From: Magnetospirillum sulfuroxidans
GTDB lineage: Bacteria > Pseudomonadota > Alphaproteobacteria > Rhodospirillales > Magnetospirillaceae
Reading direction: 5' to 3'
Assembly: GCF_018224925.1 (NCBI RefSeq)
Contig: NZ_JAGTUF010000014.1
Span: 1-64,000, forward strand
Length of the DNA: 64,000 bases
Of this stretch, positions 1 through 9,862 are shown piece by piece. How positions within the stretch are numbered: the stretch's first letter is position 1; every line of letters begins with the position of its first letter. The notes beneath the pieces are model-generated. The model was not told the DNA's origin. It made no database searches and saw only the letters and a list, made by a program, of their open reading frames with translations. Both the position numbers and the translations under genes were made by a program.

Positions 1-267
1 GTGGGCCTGGATCTCGGCGATGGTGATGTCCGGCGTCTTGTCGATCAGCCCGAGGATCTCCTCGGCATGCTCCTCCAGCCGATGCGAGTGCCGATCGCCT
101 CCCATGGACTTCGGTTCCGTATGGCCCTCTTGGCGCCAGCGGTTGACCAACTTGATCGCCGTCGATGCCGCCACCCCGAACCGCTTCGCCGCAGAGCGGC
201 AGGACTGGCCGCCCTCGACAGCGGCGATCAGGCGTTTGCGAAGGTCGTTGGAAAGAGGTGCGGTCAT
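1..267 (-). CDS. IS630-family transposase, N-terminal part (runs off window)
   Basis: The first 89 residues begin MTAPLSNDLRKRL and contain a helix-turn-helix of the IS630/Tc1 type (GQSCRSAAKRFGVAASTAIK), then a basic linker and a segment reading ITIAEIQAH that leads toward the DDE catalytic domain beyond the window edge. In this family the N-terminal helix-turn-helix binds the terminal inverted repeats and the DDE domain cuts and joins at TA dinucleotides. The start is the ATG nearest the element end, about 90 bp inside the presumed terminus. The catalytic part cannot be judged here, so activity is unknown. Confidence 0.8.
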   Translation of the reverse strand, partial: MTAPLSNDLRKRLIAAVEGGQSCRSAAKRFGVAASTAIKLVNRWRQEGHTEPKSMGGDRHSHRLEEHAEEILGLIDKTPDITIAEIQAH

Positions 268-360
268 GAAGGCTGGCCTCCCTCACCAGCCCTCATCTTG
301 AATCAGATTTCCGCCTCCTGGGGAATCCCCAACGATTCCGTCAGAGCGGGTAATGCTCTA
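1..360 (-). mobile_element. IS630-type insertion sequence, one end
   Basis: The non-coding 90 bp upstream of the transposase ends in TAGAGCATTACCCGCTCTGA (read on the minus strand from 360). The TA at 359-360 is the expected IS630 target dinucleotide. The tnsB reading frame is intact up to this TA and then runs into element sequence, ending 20 bp later at TGA. This places the junction well. The other end lies outside the window. Confidence 0.65.
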
Positions 361-529
361 GTTGCCACGACTTCAGGGGCCGCAGGTCGGCCACTGCCGC
401 GACTTCACGGGCCTTGGTGTCCGTGATTTCCAGCAAGACGGATGAGGCGGAGACCGCTTCCAAAATGGAGCAGGTCTTTCCGCGCCATGCCACGGTTGAA
501 CCGGGCTTGAAGCTAAACCGCACGGCCAT
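341..529 (-). pseudogene. tnsB: TnsB-type transposase, N-terminal fragment cut by the IS630 element
   Basis: The frame starts MAVRFSFKPGSTVAWRGK and follows the usual start of TnsB/TniA-type DDE transposases, a small beta-rich domain. Its ATG overlaps the end of tnsA by 17 bp, the usual coupled arrangement. After about 55 native codons it enters the IS630 element at the TA of 359-360 and stops within it. The DDE catalytic domain may continue beyond the IS outside the window. Identity rests on position after tnsA plus a short similarity, so it is an inference. Confidence 0.55.
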
Positions 530-1160
530 GATCGACCTCCGGCAAGGAAAGTTGGGAACGCATGGTGAGGGGACGGTCCAAATCCGCATGCAACTCAAGC
601 CGGGCCACCATCCCCCATAGGGTCGGCAAAGCCGACGCTCGGTCGGTGCCGAACATGTCCAGCAGGCCCTCGGCCGAGTGCCCCCCTGAGCGCAGCGCCA
701 TCAAGATGGTCGCCTTGAAGGCGGGGATTGCGGTGCGATCGCGGAACGGCAACAGGAAGGTGACATTGCCAAGCCGAGGGGTGCGGATATGGATTTCGGT
801 GACCACCGAGAAGCGCCAGCCTCGATCCGCGGCAAAGGTAGAAGCTGCGGCGAAGCGTGACTTCAGTGTCCCTGCCAAGAGGGCCGGATCGGTTGAGAAT
901 TTCACCTCCACCAACTTCGGTGCCCCTTGGCGGTAGGTGACGAGGAAGTCCGGGACGTAACTGCGTTTGGCCCCGGCATCATCGCGATAGCTGATGCGGA
1001 CCGGCTGTTCTTCCAGGCCGACAACGTTGCCATCGAACCGCTGGAGCAGTGCGAAATCCCGTTCCAAGGTGGATTCCACTGCTACGGTTCGGCGACCATC
1101 CCCCATGGGGACGCACCCGCTGACACTGCGATAACAAAGGCCGATCCGACGCACGGGCAT
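513..1160 (-). CDS. tnsA: TnsA-like transposon endonuclease
   Basis: A 215-residue protein with the layout of the TnsA N-terminal nuclease domain: VESTLERDF (Glu), then YVPDFLVTY (Asp), then LVEVKFSTDP (Glu-x-Lys), i.e. the restriction-enzyme-like E, D, ExK catalytic set. In Tn7, TnsA cuts the 5' strands while TnsB cuts and joins the 3' strands, giving cut-and-paste transposition. The chosen ATG (MPVRRIGLCY) lies 13 bp after the tniQ stop; an earlier in-frame Met at 1310 would overlap tniQ heavily. The C-terminal third (GHSAEGLLDMFG) is helical, like the part that contacts TnsC in Tn7. Confidence 0.8.
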   Translation of the reverse strand: MPVRRIGLCYRSVSGCVPMGDGRRTVAVESTLERDFALLQRFDGNVVGLEEQPVRISYRDDAGAKRSYVPDFLVTYRQGAPKLVEVKFSTDPALLAGTLKSRFAAASTFAADRGWRFSVVTEIHIRTPRLGNVTFLLPFRDRTAIPAFKATILMALRSGGHSAEGLLDMFGTDRASALPTLWGMVARLELHADLDRPLTMRSQLSLPEVDHGRAV

Positions 1161-1173
1161 GGCGCAGTTCCCC

Positions 1174-2523
1174 CTAACCTGCACAACCGGAAATAAATTC
1201 ATCGGCGAATGTGTCGGCACTTTGGCACGCGTAAGGTGTTTTGCGGGCAGGCATGCCCAATTCCCGCCGCAATAGGCCGTCGAGCCACGGCCCGACGCCC
1301 TCGCCGGCACGGTGCGCCGCCCGGCGTGCGGCCTCCTTCACCTCGGGCGACACACCATCGAGCTTCCAGTAGCGGCCCTTGCCCCAGGGGGCGGCGTTTT
1401 CGGAAGCCGCGTCGGCCAGATCGCTCATGGCACTCAGCTTGATGCCGCACAGTGCCACCAGATTGCGGTGTGTCGTCGGCTTTCCTTGCCGCATCAGGAT
1501 CGCCTTGGCGGCCGCCATCTCGTCCCGGTTGCTGTCTTTGTGCGGCGCTTTCAAGTGCCATTCCACCACGTCAGCGAAGGCAAAGGGGTATTGCTCCTTC
1601 GGTCGCTTCCACAGATCGGTGCTGGTCATGCCCATGGCGCGGGCGCCCTCGATCAGGCGCTTTGGCCATTCGCCCATCAGCCAGTGCGCCATGGCGATAA
1701 CCACGCTTCGTGCTCTTGGGGTCTGCAAGGCGCCGTCGCGGGCACGGGGAACGGCTTCCGGCGGCACCGCCAGGTTTGGGGCCTGTTCCCCGACCCAGGT
1801 GCGCAGGGCATGGGCGTGTGGTCCACCCGCCAGAAGGCGAACCAGTACCGCCAGGATATCCAGGGCGGCGAAGGAATAGACCGGCCCGTGGAGGCCGAGA
1901 GTCCACCACCCTTGGCCAATGACACGCTGCAAGTCCTGCTGAACCGGCACCACATCCACTGGCGGGGTATCCGCAGTGCAGTGGCGCAGATCAGCGGCGC
2001 AGGACGGACACCGCATATCCTGGACACGATCCATGCGCAACACGCTGAAAGGCTCATTGCATACCGGACAGCGATCAAGCAACAGACGCTGATGGATGGG
2101 GCACACCGTGACGAAGGACAGCCGCCAATTAAGGCGCAGATAGGGGGCGGCATCTGCGTTCAGACACCACGGGCAGAACTGTTGGCCAAAGCAGCGGCGA
2201 CCGCCTACGCGTCCTGCCGGCGGCAACCACGGCAGCTTGTTCAGGCCGTCATCATGGGCGAACACGGTTCCGGCCCAGTGCCGGAACGTGGCCTGTACCA
2301 ATGCATCCCGATCCATTCCAGTGCGATCTGCGAGCAGATACAGCAAGGGATCGTCGGCATAACGGTCCAGGTCGCGGGGAATACGGTCGCCACCGGGCTG
2401 CACGATACGGAACAGTTCGACCGGGCGCAGGCCGTTGGCGACAGCGGTCCGGGCGAACCAGGACGACAGGGATTCACCCGGCAACAACCGAGGACATCTG
2501 GGCCAGCGATCATCATGAAGCAT
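1174..2523 (-). CDS. tniQ: TniQ/TnsD family target-selection protein
   Basis: A 449-residue protein of the TniQ family. The start PRLLPGESLSSWFAR is the family's entry motif. A zinc-binding core follows at residues about 110-185 with FCPWCLNADAAPYLRL, VCPIHQRLLLDRCPVCN and RCPSCAADL. The C-terminal half is helical and probably DNA-binding, as in TnsD-type proteins. TniQ/TnsD proteins choose the insertion site, often by binding a conserved chromosomal sequence. Here it precedes tnsA in one transcription unit, unlike the tnsA-tnsB-tnsC-tnsD order of Tn7. The tRNA-Gln gene beside the element end is the obvious candidate target. Confidence 0.85.
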   Translation of the reverse strand: MLHDDRWPRCPRLLPGESLSSWFARTAVANGLRPVELFRIVQPGGDRIPRDLDRYADDPLLYLLADRTGMDRDALVQATFRHWAGTVFAHDDGLNKLPWLPPAGRVGGRRCFGQQFCPWCLNADAAPYLRLNWRLSFVTVCPIHQRLLLDRCPVCNEPFSVLRMDRVQDMRCPSCAADLRHCTADTPPVDVVPVQQDLQRVIGQGWWTLGLHGPVYSFAALDILAVLVRLLAGGPHAHALRTWVGEQAPNLAVPPEAVPRARDGALQTPRARSVVIAMAHWLMGEWPKRLIEGARAMGMTSTDLWKRPKEQYPFAFADVVEWHLKAPHKDSNRDEMAAAKAILMRQGKPTTHRNLVALCGIKLSAMSDLADAASENAAPWGKGRYWKLDGVSPEVKEAARRAAHRAGEGVGPWLDGLLRRELGMPARKTPYACQSADTFADEFISGCAG

Positions 2524-2683
2524 CGCCTTGCCTCCGAGCTGTGGAGGCCGGGCATCATAGCAGGAACGGGCCGCCTTGTGTTTTAGGCAGAAGGCTCAGT
2601 GGCATTAGACATTGGTTTTAGTGATGAAATACAAGAAAAACCCTCCGCCAATTTTCCGTTTATTGGTGGGAGAGGCAGTCGTA

Positions 2684-3914
2684 TTAATCAGGTGCAGTCA
2701 TTGTTTCGGAAACATCTCCGAGCAGCGTCTCAGGTTGATCTATGTGATCAAGCAGCAGCGCCTGCAACTCCGCTCCTGAGATGCCGCTATGTCCAACCAT
2801 TGCGACAACCTGTGCCGACATATCCGGCCGGTCAGGAAAGAAGCGGGCGACCATGCGTTCCACGTCTTCCGCCCCCAGCAACCCAACCTCGACATTGCGA
2901 TCAACGCGGCCAGGGCGGATCAAGGCCGGATCGAGGCGTTCGGGGTGATTGGGTCATGAACAGCAACCGTCCTTCCGAAGCGCCCAGACCATCCAGCGCG
3001 TTGAGCAGGCCGCTCAGGCTGAGTTTGCGGTCGGTGTCGTCCCGCCCAGGCGCCACGCCATCCACGTCTTCCAGAACTAACGCTGCGTTGGCAGGCAGCC
3101 GGGCCAACAACTCGCGCAGCAGCGAATCATCCAATGACGGCTGTGACAGATCGACCAACGCCAAATCCAGGTCCAACTCGCTGGCCAGCGCACGGATCAG
3201 GCTGGTCTTGCCGGTACCCGGCGGACCGCGAAACAGATAGCCCCGCCGCCACGGAATACCTCGTTCACCATACCAAGCCTCCCGGCTCAGGAATGTGCGG
3301 GCATCCGCCAGCAAGTTACCCGCAAGACCACCGGGAACGAACACGCTGTTCAGCGGACGCCGGTTAATTCGGCCCAACTCGCTCCATTCGCCATAACTGG
3401 TCGCCGTATGCAGGCCGATAGTGCCGGCTCGCTGGCCGTGACTGCGCAGAATGTCGGAGACCAGGGCGGTCAGGACGCCGCGACGGAAGGCCAAGGCGTG
3501 AATTTTGAGGGTTTCCCTGTCCCGTCCCTGCTGGTCCGATGCACCCGAGCGGGTATCCTGTGACCGGTCCAACCACAGCCATGTCCGTCCATGACGCAGC
3601 AAGTGGCTGCCTTCGCCCGGCACCAACCAGACAGCCTGATCGTCCGTCATCTCCGAGGGAGTCGAGGCGGTGAGCGTACGGCAGGTGCGGGTATAGGGAT
3701 GATCGCGCAACCACGCCTGGACGGCGCGGAACAGCGGTGACCGGCGGTCGATGGTCAGTGACGGAAACAGGCGCGAACCGAGAACTCGGCAAGCGGCCCA
3801 CGCCAAACGCCCCAACAAGGCGGCAACCGCCCCCAAGGCGCCAAGTGCCAAGCCGCCGGCGAACACCTGATTATCCCATTGTTGCCGGATCAATGCGGCC
3901 AAAGCCTCAAACAT
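2684..3914 (-). pseudogene. BCS1-like AAA ATPase, frameshifted
   Basis: Read from MFEALAALIRQQ at 3914, the protein has an N-terminal membrane segment (about residues 16-40), a BCS1-N-like region, Walker A GPPGTGKTS and Walker B ALVLEDVDG. Family members continue MTTNHPERLDPALIRPGR. Here the frame is lost at about 2951, where ATGACC is followed by CAATCAC: the code for NHPERLDPALIRPGR sits in the next frame and continues to a stop at 2684. Two bases appear to be missing, or one added. Either it is a recent pseudogene, or a sequencing error or frameshifting has to be invoked. It lies first in the transposon, so it may be cargo; a role in transposition is not shown. Confidence 0.75.
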
Positions 3915-4147
3915 GGCTCGACCTCGTCGACAAACAAAAACCGCCGGCACGGGTTTTCCCGTCCGGGGCAGTCAGGGCCATCAGGGGCCAGTTATCGAAA
4001 AGGTCGTAGACGCGAGGCTTCTATAGCGCCGCGACCGGAGCCTTTTCAAGAGAATTTGAGGTGGCAGATGGGGGGCTCTGGCCGAGTTCTCGGCCTGACA
4101 CTTATAAGCCGGACCAATTGGAAAATTGTCGTATGGAGAATGCAGTC

Positions 4148-4308
4148 TCCGGATTCCACGACTGATCGGCTATCAGTCCACCATACAGGTGGTAATAGTG
4201 TTTGTTTTCAGTGATGTGGCGAAGTCGTTTGGCGGCCAATCCGTCTGCGTTATGCCTGTCGCTATCCGGATTAAAGGCACAAAGTCCGGTTTACAGCTGA
4301 AACCGACA
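4148..4308. repeat. Probable transposon end with repeated TCCGGWTT motifs
   Basis: The motif TCCGGATT occurs at 4148-4155 and 4265-4272, and TCCGGTTT at 4285-4292, the last two 20 bp apart, just inside the proposed terminus. Ends of Tn7-like elements carry several TnsB-binding repeats of about 20 bp, so these are candidates. The 3915-4337 stretch holds no convincing gene; beyond these motifs nothing clear is seen in it. Confidence 0.4.
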
Positions 4309-4337
4309 GACGCTGTAACTTATTGAAAATGCGGAGT

Positions 4338-4411
4338 TGGCTGGGGGACTAGGATTCGAACCTAGACTGGCGGAGTCAGAGTCCGCTGTCCTACCATTAG
4401 ACGATCCCCCA
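4338..4411 (-). tRNA. tRNA-Gln (anticodon CTG)
   Basis: On the minus strand the sequence folds as a full cloverleaf: acceptor TGGGGGA pairing with TCCCCCA, D arm GTCTAATGGTAGGAC, anticodon stem GCGGA/TCCGC around loop CTCTGAC (anticodon CTG), T arm with GGTTCGAATCC, and an encoded CCA at 4338-4340. The opening TGGGG is usual for glutamine tRNAs. The proposed Tn7-like end lies 29 bp past its 3' end. Confidence 0.95.
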
Positions 4412-4500
4412 CCAGGGATTCTAGTCGACGGCCATGGCCATCGGCGAGAGGCGCACCTTCTAACAAAAGCCGTGAGGCTTGGGAAGGGATTTTTTTGGGA

Positions 4501-5589
4501 ATGGACATTTCCCTTGGGTCGGCGGCGGACAAGCGGGTAACATCCCTGCCGCCCCGCTTCCTGGCGTTCCCTTGTGTCCTTGTGAGTTCCGTGTTGAGTG
4601 TTGCTTCCGCCCCCCAGACCGATGCCGTGTACGCGGCGCTGGATTTGGGCACCAATAATTGCCGCATGCTGGTGGCGCGTCCCGCCCAAGAGGGGTTTCG
4701 CGTCATTGACGCCTTTTCCCGCATCACCCGTCTGGGCGAAGGCTTGGCGGCCAGCGGGGTGTTGTCCGTCACCGCCATGGACCGCACCATTGCCGCGCTG
4801 CGGGCCTGCGCCGACAAGATGGTGCGCAATCGGGTGACCCGAGCTCGGCTGGTGGCGACAGAGGCGTGCCGGCGTGCCGCCAATTGCGGCGATTTCGCCC
4901 ACCGGGTCTGGGCTGAAACCGGGTTGGATCTGGAAATTATTTGCGCCAAGGACGAAGCGCGGCTGGCGCTGGGCGGTTGTTCGTCGTTGATGCGGCCGCA
5001 ATATCCCTGGGCTTTGGTCTTCGATATCGGCGGTGGTTCAACCGAGTTGATTTGGGTGAAGAACGCGGCCGATGGTCCCCAGGTGCAGGGGGTGGTGTCG
5101 CTGCCCCTGGGCGTGGTCACCTTGGCCGAACAGACGGGCGAGGCTTTGCACAGCCCCGCCGGCTATGCCGTCACCGTCGCCCAGATCGCCACCCGATTGG
5201 CGGTGTTCGAGGCCGAGCACGCCATCACCCGTCGCTTGCTGATGGGCGAGGTGCAGATGCTGGGGACCTCGGGGACGGTCACCACCTTGGCGGCGCTGCA
5301 TTTGAATTTGGAACGCTACGACCGCTCGATGATCGATGGGCTGGATCTGCGTCTGGCCGATATCGCCGCCGTTACCACCATGTTGTTGGGGATGAGCGCG
5401 TCCGAGCGCGTCGCCCATCCCTGCATCGGCACCGAACGGGCCGATTTGGTGATTGCCGGCTGCGCCATTCTTGAAGCCATGTGCCGTTTGTGGCCATTGT
5501 CCAGCCTGCGTGTCGCGGATCGTGGTGTGCGCGAGGGTATTTTGCTGTCCATGATGCGCGAAGACGCCATCTGGACCCGGTCGGAGTAG
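4501..5589 (+). CDS. ppx: Ppx/GppA family exopolyphosphatase/pppGpp phosphatase
   Basis: A 362-residue ASKHA-fold phosphatase. It has the phosphate-1 loop ALDLGTNNCRML, the second loop VFDIGGGSTELIW and the helical segment GTERADLVIAGC with the family's invariant ERAD. It is short, without the C-terminal HD-like half of the E. coli enzymes, as is common in alphaproteobacteria. Family members hydrolyse terminal phosphates of polyphosphate or pppGpp. The ATG at 4501 has GGGAAGGGA about 11 bp upstream; a TTG at 4495 and a GTG at 4591 are other possible starts, and the conserved domain begins only near residue 45. rlmE follows 3 bp after the stop. Confidence 0.9.
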   Translation: MDISLGSAADKRVTSLPPRFLAFPCVLVSSVLSVASAPQTDAVYAALDLGTNNCRMLVARPAQEGFRVIDAFSRITRLGEGLAASGVLSVTAMDRTIAALRACADKMVRNRVTRARLVATEACRRAANCGDFAHRVWAETGLDLEIICAKDEARLALGGCSSLMRPQYPWALVFDIGGGSTELIWVKNAADGPQVQGVVSLPLGVVTLAEQTGEALHSPAGYAVTVAQIATRLAVFEAEHAITRRLLMGEVQMLGTSGTVTTLAALHLNLERYDRSMIDGLDLRLADIAAVTTMLLGMSASERVAHPCIGTERADLVIAGCAILEAMCRLWPLSSLRVADRGVREGILLSMMREDAIWTRSE

Positions 5590-5592
5590 AAG

Positions 5593-6336
5593 ATGAGCAC
5601 CAAGGGTAAGAGCGCGGGCGGCGGCGCCAGCAAGGGATCGGGCAGCCGCATGCTGGTCGAGCGGGTCAAGACCGCGCGCGGCCGCAAGCCATCGTCCACC
5701 CGCTGGCTGCAACGGCAGTTGAATGACCCCTACGTGCAAGAGGCTCGCAAGCTGGGCTACCGATCCCGCGCCGCCTTTAAGCTGATCGAGCTGGATGACC
5801 GCTTTCATATTCTCAAGCCGGGTTTGCGGGTGGTCGATCTGGGGGCCGCGCCCGGCGGCTGGACTCAGGTGGCGGTGCAGCGCGTCGGCGGGCGCGGCAA
5901 GATCGTCGGCATGGATATCTTGGAATACGATCCGGTGCCCGGCGCCACCTGCATGCTGGGCGACTTCCTGGCCGACGATTCGCCCGACCGCCTGAAACAG
6001 GCCTTGGACGGGCTGGCTGATGTGGTGGTGTCGGACATGGCGGCGCCGACCACCGGCCATCCGCCCACCGACCATTTGCGCATCATCGGCCTGGTCGAGG
6101 TGGCGCTGCATTTCGCCCTGGAAGTGCTGGCCCCTGGGGGAACCTTCTTGGCCAAGGTGTTCCAGGGCGGCACTGAAAAGACCTTGCTGGACTTGCTGAA
6201 AAAGAACTTCACCACCGTGCGCCATGCCAAGCCGCCGGCCAGCCGCAAGGAATCGGCCGAGACATACGTCATCGCCACCGGCTTCAAGGGCGGGGACGGG
6301 GGCAGAGACAGCGACAGCGACAGCGAACAAGGATAA
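5593..6336 (+). CDS. rlmE: 23S rRNA (uridine-2552 2'-O) methyltransferase RlmE
   Basis: A 247-residue FtsJ/RlmE protein. It has a basic N-terminal tail (residues 1-35), the S-adenosylmethionine loop [15 protein letters not shown] and the catalytic K-D-K-E set: Lys in SRAAFKLIE, Asp in [11 protein letters not shown], Lys in FLAKVFQGG and Glu late in RKESAETY. The enzyme methylates U2552 in the A loop of 23S rRNA late in 50S assembly. Pairing with ppx is common in alphaproteobacteria. The C terminus ends in an acidic Asp/Ser tail (DSDSDSEQG) not needed for catalysis. Confidence 0.95.
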   Translation: MSTKGKSAGGGASKGSGSRMLVERVKTARGRKPSSTRWLQRQLNDPYVQEARKLGYRSRAAFKLIELDDRFHILKPGLRVVDLGAAPGGWTQVAVQRVGGRGKIVGMDILEYDPVPGATCMLGDFLADDSPDRLKQALDGLADVVVSDMAAPTTGHPPTDHLRIIGLVEVALHFALEVLAPGGTFLAKVFQGGTEKTLLDLLKKNFTTVRHAKPPASRKESAETYVIATGFKGGDGGRDSDSDSEQG

Positions 6337-6366
6337 GGGCTGGCCCTTCCCAGCCCCCCGCCGTGA

Positions 6367-6708
6367 TCAGTGTGGCAGCAACTCGCACAGATGTGCGGTC
6401 AGTTCGCGCGGGCTGGCGCGACTGAGGTCGCGATCCAGCTCGCCGGTCACCATGGTGCGGGTATGGGCGGTCAGGGTGCTTTCCAATTCGGCCAGCACCG
6501 CCCGTGGTCCCACTAACACCAGATGATCGAAGCGTCGCTCGGTGGCGGCGCGGTCCAATTGGCCGGCGATCCGTCCGGTGCAGGCGGGACCCATGGCGGG
6601 AACCCCCATGCCGAGAACCGGTTCCAGATCGCGTTGCGGGCCATCGCACCGGTAAATACGGGCGCGGGCACCGTCGGCCACGCAAACCCATGTATGGGAT
6701 GAACGCAT
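6367..6708 (-). CDS. Host-attachment-type protein (Protein_reqAtt family), short form
   Basis: 113 residues. The start WVCVADGARARIYRC and the later FDHLVLVGPRAVLAEL with a closing DLSRASPRELTAHL match the family named after a protein required for attachment to host cells, related to bacterial eRF1-like (baeRF) proteins. Members are usually 140-150 residues; the middle linker is shorter here. GGAAAAGGAGAGAG lies just before the ATG. The biochemical role of this family is not established and the name should not be taken literally. Confidence 0.7.
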   Translation of the reverse strand: MRSSHTWVCVADGARARIYRCDGPQRDLEPVLGMGVPAMGPACTGRIAGQLDRAATERRFDHLVLVGPRAVLAELESTLTAHTRTMVTGELDRDLSRASPRELTAHLCELLPH

Positions 6709-6808
6709 GGCTCTCTCCTTTTCCTCCCACCGCAGTGGCCGGTAAGGTCATCGCGGCAAGGATCATCATAGCATGAATGAAACGTTAATGCCGCCATGGC
6801 ATGCTTGA

Positions 6809-8329
<1,521 letters not shown>

Positions 8330-8364
8330 CCGGACGTCCCGTCGGGATTATTCGATGAAAAGGT

Positions 8365-8397
8365 CCCCCATCCGATGCGGATGGGGGCTTTTTCTTT
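8365..8397 (+). terminator. guaB terminator
   Basis: A 10-bp perfect stem CCCCCATCCG/CGGATGGGGG around ATG, followed by CTTTTTCTTT: a typical rho-independent terminator 35 bp after the guaB stop. Confidence 0.9.
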
Positions 8398-8443
8398 GCC
8401 CCCGCCTTGGCGTAAGCTGAATCTCCACGCCAACGAGGTCGGC

Positions 8444-8776
8444 ATGTTCGGTTTTTTCAAGAATAAGTTCGAAAAGGATGCCCAGGCGGCCATAGAACGG
8501 CGGGCGCAGCAGATGGCGCCCAAGGCTGCCGCCAAGGTGGTCAAGCCGGCGCCGGGGCCATCGACGCGGGACCAGGACATCGCCCGCATGCAATCCCAGG
8601 TCGGGGCGTTCGTCACCCCCGAGCGTCAGGCGTTGATTCAAAATGCGTTGAAGGTGCAGCGGGCCAAGCGTCAGATCCTCGACCAATTGGACGATGAAAG
8701 CCGGGCCAAGCTGGTGGCCATGGCCATCACCGCCTTGATGCAAGAAGTTGATTCGCCCACGAACAAAAAGAAATAG
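8444..8776 (+). CDS. Hypothetical protein, 110 residues
   Basis: Not recognised. It begins MFGFFKNKFEKDAQ and is mostly helical, charged and Ala/Gln-rich, with no signal peptide or membrane segment. A helical second half (FVTPERQALIQNALKVQRAK) is followed by a short Lys-rich end. Coding is supported by codon bias like its neighbours and by close spacing (12 bp) to meaB. Earlier in-frame starts lie in the guaB terminator and are unlikely. It may be cotranscribed with meaB. Confidence 0.6.
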   Translation: MFGFFKNKFEKDAQAAIERRAQQMAPKAAAKVVKPAPGPSTRDQDIARMQSQVGAFVTPERQALIQNALKVQRAKRQILDQLDDESRAKLVAMAITALMQEVDSPTNKKK

Positions 8777-8788
8777 GAACGCCCCGTC

Positions 8789-9769
8789 TTGTCCGTTGAT
8801 CCCATTGCCCTGGCCAAAGGCGTTTTGGCCGGTGACCGTCGCTCGGTGGCTCGTGCCATTACGCTGATCGAATCCACCCGCGTCGATCACCGCGAAGCGG
8901 CGGAAGCTCTGCTGCATGAAATCCTGCCCCATTCCGGTCGCTCAATCCGTGTCGGCATCACCGGCGTGCCCGGCGCCGGCAAATCCACCTTCATCGAGGC
9001 CTTTGGCCTGCACGTGGTCGAGCAGGGGCACAAATTGGCGGTGCTGGCGGTGGACCCGTCCTCGCCGCGCACCGGCGGTTCGATCCTGGGGGACAAGACC
9101 CGCATGGAGGAATTGTCGCGCGATATTCGCGCCTTCATCCGCCCCAGCCCGTCAAGCTGCACCCTGGGCGGGGTGGCGCGGCGCACGCGTGAGGCCATGT
9201 TGGTGTGCGAGGCCGCCGGCTTTGACGTGGTGGTGGTGGAAACCGTCGGTGTCGGGCAAAGCGAAACCGCGGTTGCCGACATGGTTGATATGTTCTTGCT
9301 GTTGTTGGTTCCCGGTGGCGGCGACGAATTGCAAGGCATCAAGAAAGGCATCGTCGAATTGGCCGACGCCATCGTCGTCAACAAGGCCGATGGCGATTTG
9401 GCGCAGGCGGCCAAGCGAGCGGCGCAAGATTACAGCAATGCCCTGCATTTGCTGACGCCGGCCAGCGCCGCCTGGGCGGTTCCGGTGCTGACCTGTTCGG
9501 CGCTGGAACGCGCCGGGGTGGCCGATGTCTGGTCGACCATCGGCCAATACCGTGACACCATGCAAGGCTGTGGCCGATTCAGTGGCCGTCGGGCCGAACA
9601 GGCCCAGGCCTGGATGTGGAATGAAATCGCCGAAACCTTGTTGCAGACGCTCAAGGATGACAACGCCGTGGCGGCTTTGCTGCCGACGTTGGAACGTCAA
9701 GTGACCAGCGGTCTGATGGCGCCGACCGTGGCGGCGCGGCGTTTGGTTCACGCGTTTCGTCACAATTAG
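8789..9769 (+). CDS. meaB: MeaB/ArgK-type G-protein chaperone of methylmalonyl-CoA mutase
   Basis: 326 residues of the MeaB GTPase family: Walker A GVPGAGKST, switch region VDPSSPRTGGSILGDKTRM, ETVGVGQSE, and the base-specificity motif NKAD. MeaB guards the B12-dependent mutase, gating cofactor loading and protecting it from inactivation. The C-terminal dimerisation helix is present. Translation starts at a TTG (MSVDPIAL) 12 bp after the previous gene. The mutase genes themselves are not in this window. Confidence 0.92.
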   Translation: MSVDPIALAKGVLAGDRRSVARAITLIESTRVDHREAAEALLHEILPHSGRSIRVGITGVPGAGKSTFIEAFGLHVVEQGHKLAVLAVDPSSPRTGGSILGDKTRMEELSRDIRAFIRPSPSSCTLGGVARRTREAMLVCEAAGFDVVVVETVGVGQSETAVADMVDMFLLLLVPGGGDELQGIKKGIVELADAIVVNKADGDLAQAAKRAAQDYSNALHLLTPASAAWAVPVLTCSALERAGVADVWSTIGQYRDTMQGCGRFSGRRAEQAQAWMWNEIAETLLQTLKDDNAVAALLPTLERQVTSGLMAPTVAARRLVHAFRHN

Positions 9770-9862
9770 ACTCAGACTTTATACCTATGCGTCAGTCGCT
9801 TTGCGTTGTATGACCAGTCAAGATATGCTGCATTTGCAACATGCTGAACCCCAGGACTTATA

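Larger units (their letters stand above)
361..4308 (-). mobile_element. Tn7-like transposon, tRNA-proximal part
   Basis: All genes run away from the tRNA-Gln side: BCS1-like AAA, tniQ, tnsA, tnsB remnant. The right boundary is placed at 4308, where the minus strand begins TGTCGGTTTCAGCTG, the TGT start usual for Tn7 and Tn5053 relatives. The rest, including any tnsC and the far end, lies outside the window. The BCS1-like frameshift and the IS630 hit in tnsB suggest a decaying element. The boundary is inferred; the duplicated target site cannot be checked here. Confidence 0.55.

Noticed and set aside
1312-2586. A 424-codon plus-strand frame over tniQ
   Set aside because: The opposite strand has the TniQ zinc motifs, so this is a shadow.
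8340-8440. Upstream extension of the 110-residue hypothetical protein (MRMGAFSLPPPW)
   Set aside because: It would start within the guaB terminator hairpin.
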